A stretch of 64,000 bases of DNA from Haloferax namakaokahaiae. Its GTDB lineage: Archaea; Halobacteriota; Halobacteria; Halobacteriales; Haloferacaceae. The stretch covers positions 1,054,001-1,118,000 of the forward strand of contig NZ_JBHTAA010000005.1 of assembly GCF_042663225.1 (NCBI RefSeq). Direction: 5' to 3'. Shown in pieces: positions 8,647-16,558 of this stretch (position 1 is the stretch's first letter; every line of letters begins with the position of its first letter). The position numbers and the translations under genes are program-made. The notes under the pieces are model-generated. The model was not told the DNA's origin. It saw nothing but the letters and a program-made list of their open reading frames with translations, and ran no database searches.

Positions 8647-9480
8647 ATGAGTGACGACGCGACGGCGTTCGTTCCGGGCCACATCACGGGCTTTTTCAGC
8701 GCACATCCGGACGACGACGCATCTCTCGCCGGGTCGCGCGGTGCTGGCGTGACGCTCTCCCAGGGCGTGGCCGTGACGGTCGAATCCGCCTCTGAGTCAC
8801 GCGTCCGCCTCGACGGTGAGGACGTGTCGATGCCGCCGGTCGAAGACGTGTTGGATTCGCTCGACGTGACCGCGACCGTTCGCGCGGAAACCGACCTCCC
8901 GCTCGGCGCGGGGTTCGGCGTCTCGGGTGCCATGTCTCTCGGAACCGCACTCGCCGCGAACGCCGTGTTCTCCTGCAAGCGCTCCGAGAACGACCTGATT
9001 ACGCTCGCCCACGAGGCGGAAGTCCGCGCCGGAACCGGTCTCGGCGACGTGGTCGCACAGGCGCGCGGCGGCATCCCGATTCGCGTCGAACCCGGCGCGC
9101 CCGCCCACGGCACGATGGACGGCATCCCGGCCCGCCCGCGTATCGAGTACGTCGCCTTCGGCGGGCTTTCGACCGCAGAGATTCTATCAGGCGATACGAC
9201 CGCACTGACCGCGGCGGGCGAGGCGGCGCTCGAACATATCCGCGACGAACCGACGCTCGACCGATTCATGCAGGAGTCGCGGCAGTTCGCCCGCGACGCA
9301 GGGTTGCTCACCGAACGCGTCGAGTCCGCCATCGGCGACGTCGCGGATGCGGGCGGGAGCGCCGCGATGGCGATGCTCGGCGAGACGGTGTTCGCCGTCG
9401 GAACGGGCCTCTCCGACGCCGGATACGACCCCGTCGTCTGCGACGTGCACCCCGCGGGCGCGACGTTGAATCACGAGTAG
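8647..9480 (+). CDS. pantoate kinase
   Basis: The 277-residue protein is a GHMP-fold kinase. It opens FVPGHITGFFSAHPDDD (motif 1), and has the glycine-rich ATP loop LPLGAGFGVSGAMSLGTALA at about 101-120 and AEVRAGTGLGDVVAQARGG just after. Archaea make 4-phosphopantothenate by phosphorylating pantoate first and then ligating beta-alanine, in contrast to bacteria, and this is the first of those two enzymes. The second follows 82 nt downstream on the same strand, so the pair supplies coenzyme A precursors. The ATG is preferred since it precedes motif 1 by only eight residues. Confidence 0.93.
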   Translation: MSDDATAFVPGHITGFFSAHPDDDASLAGSRGAGVTLSQGVAVTVESASESRVRLDGEDVSMPPVEDVLDSLDVTATVRAETDLPLGAGFGVSGAMSLGTALAANAVFSCKRSENDLITLAHEAEVRAGTGLGDVVAQARGGIPIRVEPGAPAHGTMDGIPARPRIEYVAFGGLSTAEILSGDTTALTAAGEAALEHIRDEPTLDRFMQESRQFARDAGLLTERVESAIGDVADAGGSAAMAMLGETVFAVGTGLSDAGYDPVVCDVHPAGATLNHE

Positions 9481-9562
9481 CCGGCCGGGTGCTGTAAGCC
9501 AGTCGAGTGCAGGCGATTCCGGATGGGAAACTGAATTATCCTCGGAGCGAAGAAGCACGACA

Positions 9563-10312
9563 ATGAGCGATATCGAGATTCCCGAGAGCCACCCACGCTA
9601 CCAATCGTTGCTCACCCGCCACCGAATCGAAGAGGGCGTGGAGAACGGAATCACGAGTAAACAGGGACTCATCGCGCAGGGCCGCGGCGAGGCGTTCGAC
9701 TACCTGCTCGGCGAGCGAACCATCCCGAGCGCCGACGAGGCAGAACGGGTCGCGGCGGCCTACCTCCTTCTCGCCGACCATCCCGTCATCTCGGTCAACG
9801 GCAACGTCGCCGCACTCTGCCCCGAGGAGATGGTCGAACTCGCCGAAGCGGTCGGTGCGGACCTCGAAGTCAATCTGTTCAACCGAACCGACGAACGCAT
9901 GGAAGCAATCGTCTCGCACCTCCGCGAACACGGTGCCGAGGAGGTGAAAGGCCTGACTGCGGACGGTCGCATTCCCGGCTTGGACCACGAACGTGCGAAG
10001 GTCGATTCGGACGGCATCGGCAGCGCCGACGTCGTGGTCGTCCCTCTCGAAGACGGTGACCGCGCGGAAGCCCTCGGCGAGATGGGCAAGACCGAACTCG
10101 TCATCGACCTCAATCCCATGTCTCGGTCCGCGCAGACGGCCACCGTCCCAATCGTGGACAACGTGATTCGCGCACTCCCGAATATGACGAAGCACGCCCG
10201 CGACCTGAACGGAGCATCCCGCGAAGAACTCGAAGCCATCATCGACGCGTTCGACGCCGAGGCGGCGCTCGAAGCCGCAGAAAGAGCGATTCGCGGCGGC
10301 GACATCGACTGA
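9563..10312 (+). CDS. 4-phosphopantoate--beta-alanine ligase (phosphopantothenate synthetase)
   Basis: This 249-residue protein shows the archaeal DUF137 signature: SHPRYQSLLTRHRIEEGVENGITSKQGLIAQGRGEAFDYLLGE is read in pieces near the start, then HPVISVNGNVAALCPEEMV, VNLFNRTDERMEAI, and near the end TVPIVDNVIRALPNMTKHA. It ligates 4-phosphopantoate and beta-alanine using ATP to give 4-phosphopantothenate. The preceding gene is pantoate kinase, the previous step. A T-run follows the stop codon, suggesting the transcript ends here. Confidence 0.93.
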   Translation: MSDIEIPESHPRYQSLLTRHRIEEGVENGITSKQGLIAQGRGEAFDYLLGERTIPSADEAERVAAAYLLLADHPVISVNGNVAALCPEEMVELAEAVGADLEVNLFNRTDERMEAIVSHLREHGAEEVKGLTADGRIPGLDHERAKVDSDGIGSADVVVVPLEDGDRAEALGEMGKTELVIDLNPMSRSAQTATVPIVDNVIRALPNMTKHARDLNGASREELEAIIDAFDAEAALEAAERAIRGGDID

Positions 10313-10318
10313 CGATCC

Positions 10319-10330
10319 GCTTGTTTTTTT
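10319..10330 (+). terminator. T-rich transcription terminator
   Basis: The sequence CTTGTTTTTTT follows seven nucleotides after the phosphopantothenate synthetase stop. T-runs without a strong hairpin are sufficient for archaeal termination. Confidence 0.45.
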
Positions 10331-10354
10331 CGGCGGTACCCGTAACGTGGGACG

Positions 10355-10609
10355 ATGGAGCGATTTCACGTCTACCACTCGTGTCTGATACTCGTCGGGG
10401 TGGTGTTCGCATCGATGGCGCTCACGACGCTTGCGAGCGAGGCGGTGAGCGTCCCCGCGGTCGTCCAAGCCGTCTGTGGACTCGTATTGGTTGGCGCTTC
10501 GGGGTACGAACTCAACCAACGGTCGCCGTCGGAGTTCGACGTGGGACCCGTCGGCTTCTGGGCCGTCGTCGCCGGGACGGTTGGACTCCTCGCACTGGTC
10601 GTGATTTAA
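10355..10609 (+). CDS. small two- to three-span membrane protein
   Basis: An 84-residue hydrophobic protein. The first helix covers about residues 7-27, a second about 31-50, and a third spans the C-terminus (GFWAVVAGTVGLLALVVI), with a short polar loop YELNQRSPSEFD between. No family is recognised. Its stop overlaps the stop of the convergent molybdoenzyme gene by a few bases, so the two messages must read through each other. Confidence 0.65.
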   Translation: MERFHVYHSCLILVGVVFASMALTTLASEAVSVPAVVQAVCGLVLVGASGYELNQRSPSEFDVGPVGFWAVVAGTVGLLALVVI

Positions 10610-11676
10610 TCGAACCCGCTCACCAACACCGCGAGCCACTGCGCCGAGTCGCGGTGGCGACGGACCTCGATGCGTTCTATCCACTTGACCCACTGGAACC
10701 CGCGACGATTCGGCGCGACCAGCCGCACGGGAGCGCCGTGCCCGTGTGAAAGCGGTTCGCCGCCGACGTGGGTCGCCAGCAGCATTCCGTCTCCTTCCTC
10801 GATGGGGAACGACCACCGAAACCCCGTCACCGACCTGACTGTCACCCACCGTGCCGACGAGTGAACACCGGCCGCAGAGAGCACCTCGCCCAGTCTGAGA
10901 CCGGACCACTCCTGTTCGGTGTACCAGCCGCTCGTACAGTCGAGGAGCGTGGTCTGCGAGTGGTCGGAAGTCAGGTCCGCGGCGTCGAGCGAGACCGGCG
11001 AATCGACCAGTCCCGTAATCCAGAGTTCCCACGAGTCGGTGTCGATTGGGTCAGGGTCGTCTGAGACCCAACTCGTGACCGGAAACGCGTCGTTGCCCTC
11101 GCCCTCGGGCAGTGGCCGAGAGCCTGTGAACCGCCGACTCGCGCCTCGAACCTCGCCGACGGCTTCAGTCGCGCGGTAGGCGAGCGCGCCGAAGACGAGT
11201 AACCCTCCGTACTGGAGGGCGCGACGGCGACCCGCGAAATCAGCCTTTGTGGGCGTTCGAAACCGCGAGCGGAGGTGGACGAGGAGGACCGGAATCACGA
11301 GGAGACCGAAGCCGATGTGGACGTTGAGAAGCGTCCAAAACGCGATACGCACCTCGAATCCCGCGACCCACGCGATGCCGGTTCCGAGTGCGAGGAGCAC
11401 AACGAGAGCGAGCAGGACCGAGACGGGTGTGTTGCGGTCGTGGAGTCGTGAATCGAGGACTCTGTGGCGGACGCGGTAGAGTTTGAAGCCCACGAGCGCG
11501 ACGAGCGTGAGTCCGGCGACGCCGTGGGCGACGAAGAGGAGACCGTTCGCCGGGTGGCCAGCGCCGAGGCTCAGCGTCCCCGAGAGGGCTTCGAAGAGCG
11601 TGAGCAGGAGGATACTCCAATCGACCGCGCGGGGCGGCGGTTCGACCCGTCTGCGGAGCGATTCGAGTCGGCCCAT
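10606..11676 (-). CDS. membrane-anchored sulfite-oxidase-family molybdopterin protein
   Basis: From the ATG at MGRLESLRRRVEPPPRAVDW the protein is 356 residues. The first half has four or five membrane helices with histidines in the second (VAHGV) and fourth (LNVHIGFGLLVIPVLLVHLR), resembling a small cytochrome b-type anchor. The second half (about 185-350) is an oxidoreductase molybdopterin-binding domain: LWITGLVDSPVSLDAADL, then TTLLDCTSGWYTEQEWSGLRLGEVL, where the Cys is the expected Mo ligand, and GAPVRLVAPNRRGFQWVKW. It is predicted to be a membrane redox enzyme acting on a small oxyanion or sulfoxide; the substrate is unknown. An upstream in-frame extension to 12036 is rejected as antisense to the next gene. 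Confidence 0.85.
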   Translation of the reverse strand: MGRLESLRRRVEPPPRAVDWSILLLTLFEALSGTLSLGAGHPANGLLFVAHGVAGLTLVALVGFKLYRVRHRVLDSRLHDRNTPVSVLLALVVLLALGTGIAWVAGFEVRIAFWTLLNVHIGFGLLVIPVLLVHLRSRFRTPTKADFAGRRRALQYGGLLVFGALAYRATEAVGEVRGASRRFTGSRPLPEGEGNDAFPVTSWVSDDPDPIDTDSWELWITGLVDSPVSLDAADLTSDHSQTTLLDCTSGWYTEQEWSGLRLGEVLSAAGVHSSARWVTVRSVTGFRWSFPIEEGDGMLLATHVGGEPLSHGHGAPVRLVAPNRRGFQWVKWIERIEVRRHRDSAQWLAVLVSGFD

Positions 11677-11735
11677 GTGGTGTACTATCAATCGGGCGGG
11701 CAAGAAGGCGTCGCGGAGGGGAATCGGAGAATCCG

Positions 11736-12278
11736 ATGTCGCAAACGGCGTCGGCCGTTGACGCCGACGTTGATACGTCTCGTGCACGTGTACTGTATAT
11801 GGAGTTCGCAATCTGGTGGGAGATGGGACCCGAGTGGAACGGCGACAACAGCCTCGACGACGAGCGTCATCGAGCGCTCGCGCTGTGGGCCGCCGACTGT
11901 GCCGAACACGTGCTCCAGTTTTTCGAGGGGGAACGACCGGACGACGACCGACCGCGAGACGCAATCGAGGCGACCCGTGCGTGGCACCGCGGCGAGGTGG
12001 CAGTCGGCGAGACGAGAGCGTACGCCCTCGCGGCACAGGCCGCCGCCCGCGACGCAGGCACGACCGCCGCGAGCGAGGTCGCTCGCGCCGCCGAACACGC
12101 TGTCGGAGCCGCCGAGGTCGATAGACACGCCAAGGCCGCGGCGAATTACGCGATAAAAGCCGCTGTCGCCGCCAATCCTCGGGACGAACGTGCTGCCGAA
12201 ACCGAGGCGAACTGGCAGATGGGACAGCTACCGTCGGACCTCCGTGCGGTCGTGTTCCTCGAAGAACGGGCGAAGTGA
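11736..12278 (+). CDS. Imm5-like putative immunity-family protein
   Basis: A 180-residue Ala-rich helical protein. The segment ALWAADCAEHVLQFFEGERP, then DDDRPRDAIEATRAWHRGE, and the Ala-rich helices AYALAAQAAARDAG and AEHAVGAAEVDRHAKAAANYA match the pattern of bacterial proteins named Imm5-type putative immunity proteins. In bacteria some relatives sit beside polymorphic toxins, but no toxin-like gene is adjacent here, so an immunity role is not supported by context. It is divergent from the molybdoenzyme gene with about 60 nt between starts. Family assignment rests on remembered sequence pattern. Confidence 0.6.
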   Translation: MSQTASAVDADVDTSRARVLYMEFAIWWEMGPEWNGDNSLDDERHRALALWAADCAEHVLQFFEGERPDDDRPRDAIEATRAWHRGEVAVGETRAYALAAQAAARDAGTTAASEVARAAEHAVGAAEVDRHAKAAANYAIKAAVAANPRDERAAETEANWQMGQLPSDLRAVVFLEERAK

Positions 12279-12306
12279 GAAGCGTTCGCCGTAGAAGAGT
12301 CCGCGG

Positions 12307-13284
12307 TCAGTCGTCCGCGAGTGCCGGTGCGAGTTCCGCAGGCAGGCGGTCGCGGTCGTGCGCCTCGTCGAAGTCGAGGTCCGGGCCGACCGCGTAGATG
12401 CGCTTGGGGTTGATGTCGTCGTGGCTGACGAAGTAGTGACGGATGATGTGGTCCATGTTGACCGTCCCTTCGACCCCGGGCAGTTGGTAGAGTTCCTTCG
12501 TGTAGTTCCAGAGGTTGTCGTACTCGTGGATGGCCTTCTTGTTACACTTGAAGTGGGTGTGGTAGACGTGGTCGAAGCGAATCAGCGTCACGAACATGGC
12601 GACATCGGCTTCGGTGAGTCGGTCGCCCGCGAGGAATCGCTGGTCGTCCAAGACTTCCTCCCAGTGGTCGAGCGCGTCGAACAACTCGCCGACGGCGTTC
12701 TCGTAGGCTTCTTGAGTCGTTGCGAACCCGGCGCGGTAGACCCCGTTGTTGATGGGTTCGTAAATCTCGTCGATGAGGCGTTCCACCTCGTCCTCGTACC
12801 CGTCGGGGTTGAGGTCCACGTCGTTCTCGGCGAGGGGGTCGAACGCCTCGTCGAGCATGCGCATGATTTCGCGCGACTCGTTGTTGACGATGGTCTCGCG
12901 CTCTTTGTCCCAGAGGACGGGGACGGTGACGCGTCCGGTGAACTCGTCGTCCGCGCGGGTGTAGATGTCGCGGAGGTACTCCTCGCCGTAGAGTGGGTCC
13001 GGCAGGTCCTCGGAGAACTCCCACCCGTCGTCGATGCGGACGGGTTCGACCAGCGAGAGCGAAATCGCGTCTTCGAGACCCTTCAGCGCGCGCGTCATCG
13101 CCGTGCGGTGTGCCCACGGGCACGCCCGACAGATGTAGAGGTGATACCGGTCGGCCTCGACGGGGAAGCGGTCGTCCTCGCCGACCCAGTTGCGGAAACT
13201 GGTGGTCTGTCGCTCGAACTCGCCGTCGTCGTTGGTGGCGACGAACTTGTCAGTGCGCCACTCGCCGTTGTAGAGCATATTCAT
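12307..13284 (-). CDS. Xi-class glutathione S-transferase / glutathionyl-hydroquinone reductase family
   Basis: The 325-residue protein has the thioredoxin-like N-domain with the Xi-class active-site motif RACPWAHR near residues 53-60 and an all-helical C-domain; its length suits the ECM4/YqjG group. These enzymes reduce thiol-conjugated quinols. Halophilic archaea are known to use gamma-glutamylcysteine rather than glutathione, so the natural thiol here is probably gamma-Glu-Cys. The first ATG is used; a second ATG two codons later is equally plausible. The 233 nt upstream, between this gene and the divergent dehydrogenase operon, carry no further gene. Confidence 0.88.
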   Translation of the reverse strand: MNMLYNGEWRTDKFVATNDDGEFERQTTSFRNWVGEDDRFPVEADRYHLYICRACPWAHRTAMTRALKGLEDAISLSLVEPVRIDDGWEFSEDLPDPLYGEEYLRDIYTRADDEFTGRVTVPVLWDKERETIVNNESREIMRMLDEAFDPLAENDVDLNPDGYEDEVERLIDEIYEPINNGVYRAGFATTQEAYENAVGELFDALDHWEEVLDDQRFLAGDRLTEADVAMFVTLIRFDHVYHTHFKCNKKAIHEYDNLWNYTKELYQLPGVEGTVNMDHIIRHYFVSHDDINPKRIYAVGPDLDFDEAHDRDRLPAELAPALADD

Positions 13285-13487
13285 GCGGATGCGACCTCAG
13301 GTACCTCGTTCGTTAGGGACTCGGAGACAAAAAGAGACAGGCGACACCGGTGTAACCGGGGGACGAACCCACATCCGCGAGCGATAGACGTTCACCCGTC
13401 GCCGACAGTCACACACGAGAGAAATTGACAAACGAGTGATTTTCAAGCGTTTCGGTGCAGTAATGCCGACAATTTGCACAACAATGA

Positions 13488-13493
13488 TTATAG
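13488..13493 (+). promoter_or_regulatory. TATA-like box of the dehydrogenase operon
   Basis: TTATAG lies 25 nt before the ATG of the E1 alpha gene in an unusually A/T-rich stretch (about 13430-13515), giving a leaderless transcript and supporting that start. Confidence 0.55.
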
Positions 13494-13517
13494 TTTGTGA
13501 TGATTCTGTACTGAGGT

Positions 13518-14552
13518 ATGGTAGTAATTGACATCGAAACGGAAGAGGGACAGCGAGAGGCGCTCAAGCGGATGATGACCATCCGTGCGTTCGATACGAA
13601 AGCTGGTGAGTTATTCGCGGATGGCGAACTCCCGGGCTTCGTACACCTGTACGTCGGCGAGGAGGCGGTCGCCGTCGGCGCGTGTTCCGCCTTAGAAGAC
13701 CAAGACTACATCACGAGCACCCACCGAGGCCACGGTCACTGCATCTCGAAGGGGCTGGACCCGCAACTGATGATGGCCGAGTTGTACGGCAAGCGAGACG
13801 GGTACTGCAACGGCAAGGGTGGCTCGATGCACATCGCGGACGTGGATGCTGGCATGCTCGGCGCGAACGGTATCGTCGGCGCGGGGCCGCCGCTGGCGAC
13901 AGGTGCCGCACTCACCTCGAAACTCAAGGGCGAGGATACGGTCGCACTGGCGTTCTTCGGCGACGGCGCAGTCGCCCAAGGACAGGTCCACGAGGCCATC
14001 AACATCGCCGCGACGTGGGACCTCCCGGCGGTGTTCGTCGTCGAGAATAACCAGTACGGCGAGGCGACACCCGTCGAGAAACAGCACAACGTCCAGAACC
14101 TCAGCGAGACCGCAGAGGCGTACAACATCCCCGGCTTCACCATCGACGGGATGGACATCACCGCCGTCTTCGAGGCGGTGAAAGAGGCGCGAAAGCGGGC
14201 CGCAGAGGGCGAGGGTCCGACCCTCATCGAAGCCGAGACCTACCGATATCACGGCCACTTCGAGGGCGACCAACAGCCCTACCGCACCGAAGAGGACGTC
14301 GAAGTGTGGCGCGGCCGCGACGCAATCGAGTCGTTCAAAGAACGTCTCATCGACGCCGGCACCATCACCGAAGAAGAGTTCGACGAACTGCAAGCCGACA
14401 TCGAGGCGGAGATCGACGCCGCCGTCGAATCGGCGAAAGCAGCAGACTACCCCGACCCAACCGAGGCCTACGAAGATATGTTCGACGCGACAGTCCCAGA
14501 GATTAGTCAGTTCTCCAGCCAGATGCGGGCCGACGGGGGTGAGGTACGATGA
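13518..14552 (+). CDS. thiamine-diphosphate dehydrogenase E1 component, alpha subunit (acetoin/2-oxoacid type)
   Basis: A 344-residue E1 alpha with the ThDP signature ALAFFGDGAVAQGQVHEAIN (about 148-167) continuing to VVENNQYGEATP, the GDG...N pattern that binds Mg-ThDP. The N-terminal THRGHGHCISKG and GKGGSMH motifs are typical of PDH/acetoin dehydrogenase alpha chains. It decarboxylates the oxo-substrate with the beta chain and passes the acyl group to E2. The stop overlaps the next ATG (ATGA). The AcoX-like gene downstream favours an acetoin dehydrogenase over pyruvate or branched-chain complexes, but the substrate is unproven; haloarchaea normally oxidise pyruvate by ferredoxin oxidoreductase. 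Confidence 0.88.
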   Translation: MVVIDIETEEGQREALKRMMTIRAFDTKAGELFADGELPGFVHLYVGEEAVAVGACSALEDQDYITSTHRGHGHCISKGLDPQLMMAELYGKRDGYCNGKGGSMHIADVDAGMLGANGIVGAGPPLATGAALTSKLKGEDTVALAFFGDGAVAQGQVHEAINIAATWDLPAVFVVENNQYGEATPVEKQHNVQNLSETAEAYNIPGFTIDGMDITAVFEAVKEARKRAAEGEGPTLIEAETYRYHGHFEGDQQPYRTEEDVEVWRGRDAIESFKERLIDAGTITEEEFDELQADIEAEIDAAVESAKAADYPDPTEAYEDMFDATVPEISQFSSQMRADGGEVR

Positions 14553-15559
14553 GCACCGAATCCGCCCCGGGCACAGGACCTGAACAGACCAAAGAGATGA
14601 CCGTCCGCGAGGCGATTCGTCTCGCACTCCGCGAGGAACTCCAGAACGACCCCGACGTGTTCCTCATGGGCGAAGACGTGGGTCGCTTCGGCGGCGTCTT
14701 CGAAGTCACGGGTGACCTCGTAGACGAGTTCGGCGAGGACCGCGTCCGCGACACGCCAATCAGCGAAGCCGGGTTCATGGGTGCCGCCGTCGGCGCGGCC
14801 GCGACGGGCACGCGCCCGGTCGTCGAAATCATGTTCGCCGACTTCATCGGCGTCTGTTCGGAGCAGATTCTGAACCAGATGGCGAAGAACCGCTACATGT
14901 TCGGCGGCAAGACGGAGATGCCCGTCACGGTCAGAACGACCGAGGGCGGCGGCATGGGTGCCGCGAGCCAGCACTCCGGGACGCTCCACACGTGGTTCGC
15001 CCACCTGCCCGGCGTGATGGCCGTCGCACCCGGCAGTCCCGCCGGTGCGAAGGGCCTTCTCAAATCGGCCATCCGGTCGAACGACCCCGTCATCGTCTTC
15101 GAGAACAAGATGATGTACGAACAGCGCGGCGAGGTCCCGGTAGACGAGAACTTCACCATCCCGCTCGGCACGGCGAGCGTCGAACGCGAGGGCGAGGACG
15201 TGACCGTCGTCGCCACGCAGCGGATGGTCAAAGAGTCGCTCGACCTCGCGGAGGAACTCGACGGCGAGACCGACATGGAGGTCATCGACCTGCAATCGCT
15301 CTACCCGCTCGACACCGACACGCTCGTCCAGAGCGTGAAGAAGACCGGCCGTCTCGTCATCGCCGACGAGAGTCCGCTCTCCTACGGGACGCACGCCGAG
15401 GTTGCGACACGCGTCATGGAGAACGCGTTCTACAGCCTCGACGCGCCGATTCAACGCGTCGGCGTCGCCGACGTGCACATCCCGTTCAGTCCGGCGCTCG
15501 AAGAGGAAGTCCTCCCGAGCGCCTCGGACGTGGAAGCCGCCATCAACAGAGTCGTGTAA
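14549..15559 (+). CDS. thiamine-diphosphate dehydrogenase E1 component, beta subunit
   Basis: The 336-residue protein shows E1 beta hallmarks: MTVREAIRLALREELQNDPDVFLMGEDVG, with the catalytic-site Glu-Asp in GEDVG; FMGAAVGAAATGTRPVVEIMFADF; and a C-terminal transketolase domain with LDLAEELDGETDMEVIDLQS followed by LYPLDTDTL. It forms the alpha2-beta2 E1 with the upstream chain. The first 16 residues are a variable extension. It starts within the stop of the alpha gene and its stop is directly followed by the next start codon, so the three genes form a tight operon. Confidence 0.9.
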   Translation: MSTESAPGTGPEQTKEMTVREAIRLALREELQNDPDVFLMGEDVGRFGGVFEVTGDLVDEFGEDRVRDTPISEAGFMGAAVGAAATGTRPVVEIMFADFIGVCSEQILNQMAKNRYMFGGKTEMPVTVRTTEGGGMGAASQHSGTLHTWFAHLPGVMAVAPGSPAGAKGLLKSAIRSNDPVIVFENKMMYEQRGEVPVDENFTIPLGTASVEREGEDVTVVATQRMVKESLDLAEELDGETDMEVIDLQSLYPLDTDTLVQSVKKTGRLVIADESPLSYGTHAEVATRVMENAFYSLDAPIQRVGVADVHIPFSPALEEEVLPSASDVEAAINRVV

Positions 15560-16555
15560 GTGGCGACGACCGTTGGACTCGTCGTCAACCCGGCCGCCGG
15601 ACGCGACATCCGGCGGCTGACTGGCGGCGCGAGCGTCAGTAACAACTACGCGAAGCGACGAACCGCTGGCTGTGTCCTCGCCGGACTCGGCGTCTGCGAC
15701 GACATCGACGTTCGCATCATGCCCGACAACGCGGGGCTGGCGAGTCGCATCGTCGAAGACGCGCCGGACGGACTCGATATCGAGCCACTCGAGATGCCCG
15801 TCAGCGCATCGAACAGAGACAGTCGCAACGCCGCCGCACGCTTCAACGACATCGCCGACGCCGTGGTCGTCCTCGGCGGCGACGGGACGACCAGAGACGT
15901 CGCCCAGACGATTGGCGACGTGCCCGTGGTGAGCATCTCCACCGGGACGAACAACGTGGTTCCGACGCCCGTCGATGGCACCGTCGCTGGCGCGGCCGCG
16001 GCGTTCGTCGCAACCGGCGTCGTCCCGGCCGACGAGGCGACGATGACCCACGGAACGGTCGTCGCGGAAGTCGATGACAACCACGGCGAAGACACGATTC
16101 GCGGCCTGGCGACCGTCGGCGTCCTCGCCGACCCCTTCATCGGGACGCGCGCTATCCTCGACCCCTCCCACATCCTCGGCGGGGTCGTCTCGCGCGCGTC
16201 ACCGACCGAAATCGGCATCTCGGGAATCGCCGGCGCGCTCGTCTCGCTCCGCCCCGACGAACCCGGTGGTGTCGGATTCAGACTCTCGCGGGAAGGAACG
16301 ACCGAAACCGTCGCTCGCGCGATTACGGTTCCCGGCGTGCTCTCACGAATCGACGTGGCCGACTACCGCGTCCTCGAAGCGGCCGAACCGTACACCTTCG
16401 AGGTCGAACGCGGCGTCGTCAGCGTCGATGGCGAGCGCGAGCGAGAGGTCACAGAGGGCCATATCTCGCTTCGTCCCGAATCGGTCGGCCCGCGACTGGT
16501 CGAAATCGACACCGTGGTCGAACGAGCGGCCCGAGAGGGCCACTTCGTCGAGTGA
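15560..16555 (+). CDS. acoX: AcoX-like ATP-NAD kinase-fold protein
   Basis: A 331-residue protein beginning at GTG immediately after the E1 beta stop. It has the NAD-kinase/diacylglycerol-kinase fold motifs: GLVVNPAAGRDIRRLTGG at the N-terminus and the nucleotide-site VVLGGDGTTRDVAQTIGDVP at about 98-117, followed by STGTNNVVP. AcoX proteins are encoded with acetoin dehydrogenase genes in bacteria; their exact role is not settled. Its presence in the operon is the best hint that this complex handles acetoin or a similar substrate. It is convergent with the E2 gene, with a 3-nt gap between stops. Confidence 0.85.
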   Translation: MATTVGLVVNPAAGRDIRRLTGGASVSNNYAKRRTAGCVLAGLGVCDDIDVRIMPDNAGLASRIVEDAPDGLDIEPLEMPVSASNRDSRNAAARFNDIADAVVVLGGDGTTRDVAQTIGDVPVVSISTGTNNVVPTPVDGTVAGAAAAFVATGVVPADEATMTHGTVVAEVDDNHGEDTIRGLATVGVLADPFIGTRAILDPSHILGGVVSRASPTEIGISGIAGALVSLRPDEPGGVGFRLSREGTTETVARAITVPGVLSRIDVADYRVLEAAEPYTFEVERGVVSVDGEREREVTEGHISLRPESVGPRLVEIDTVVERAAREGHFVE

Positions 16556-16558
16556 GGG

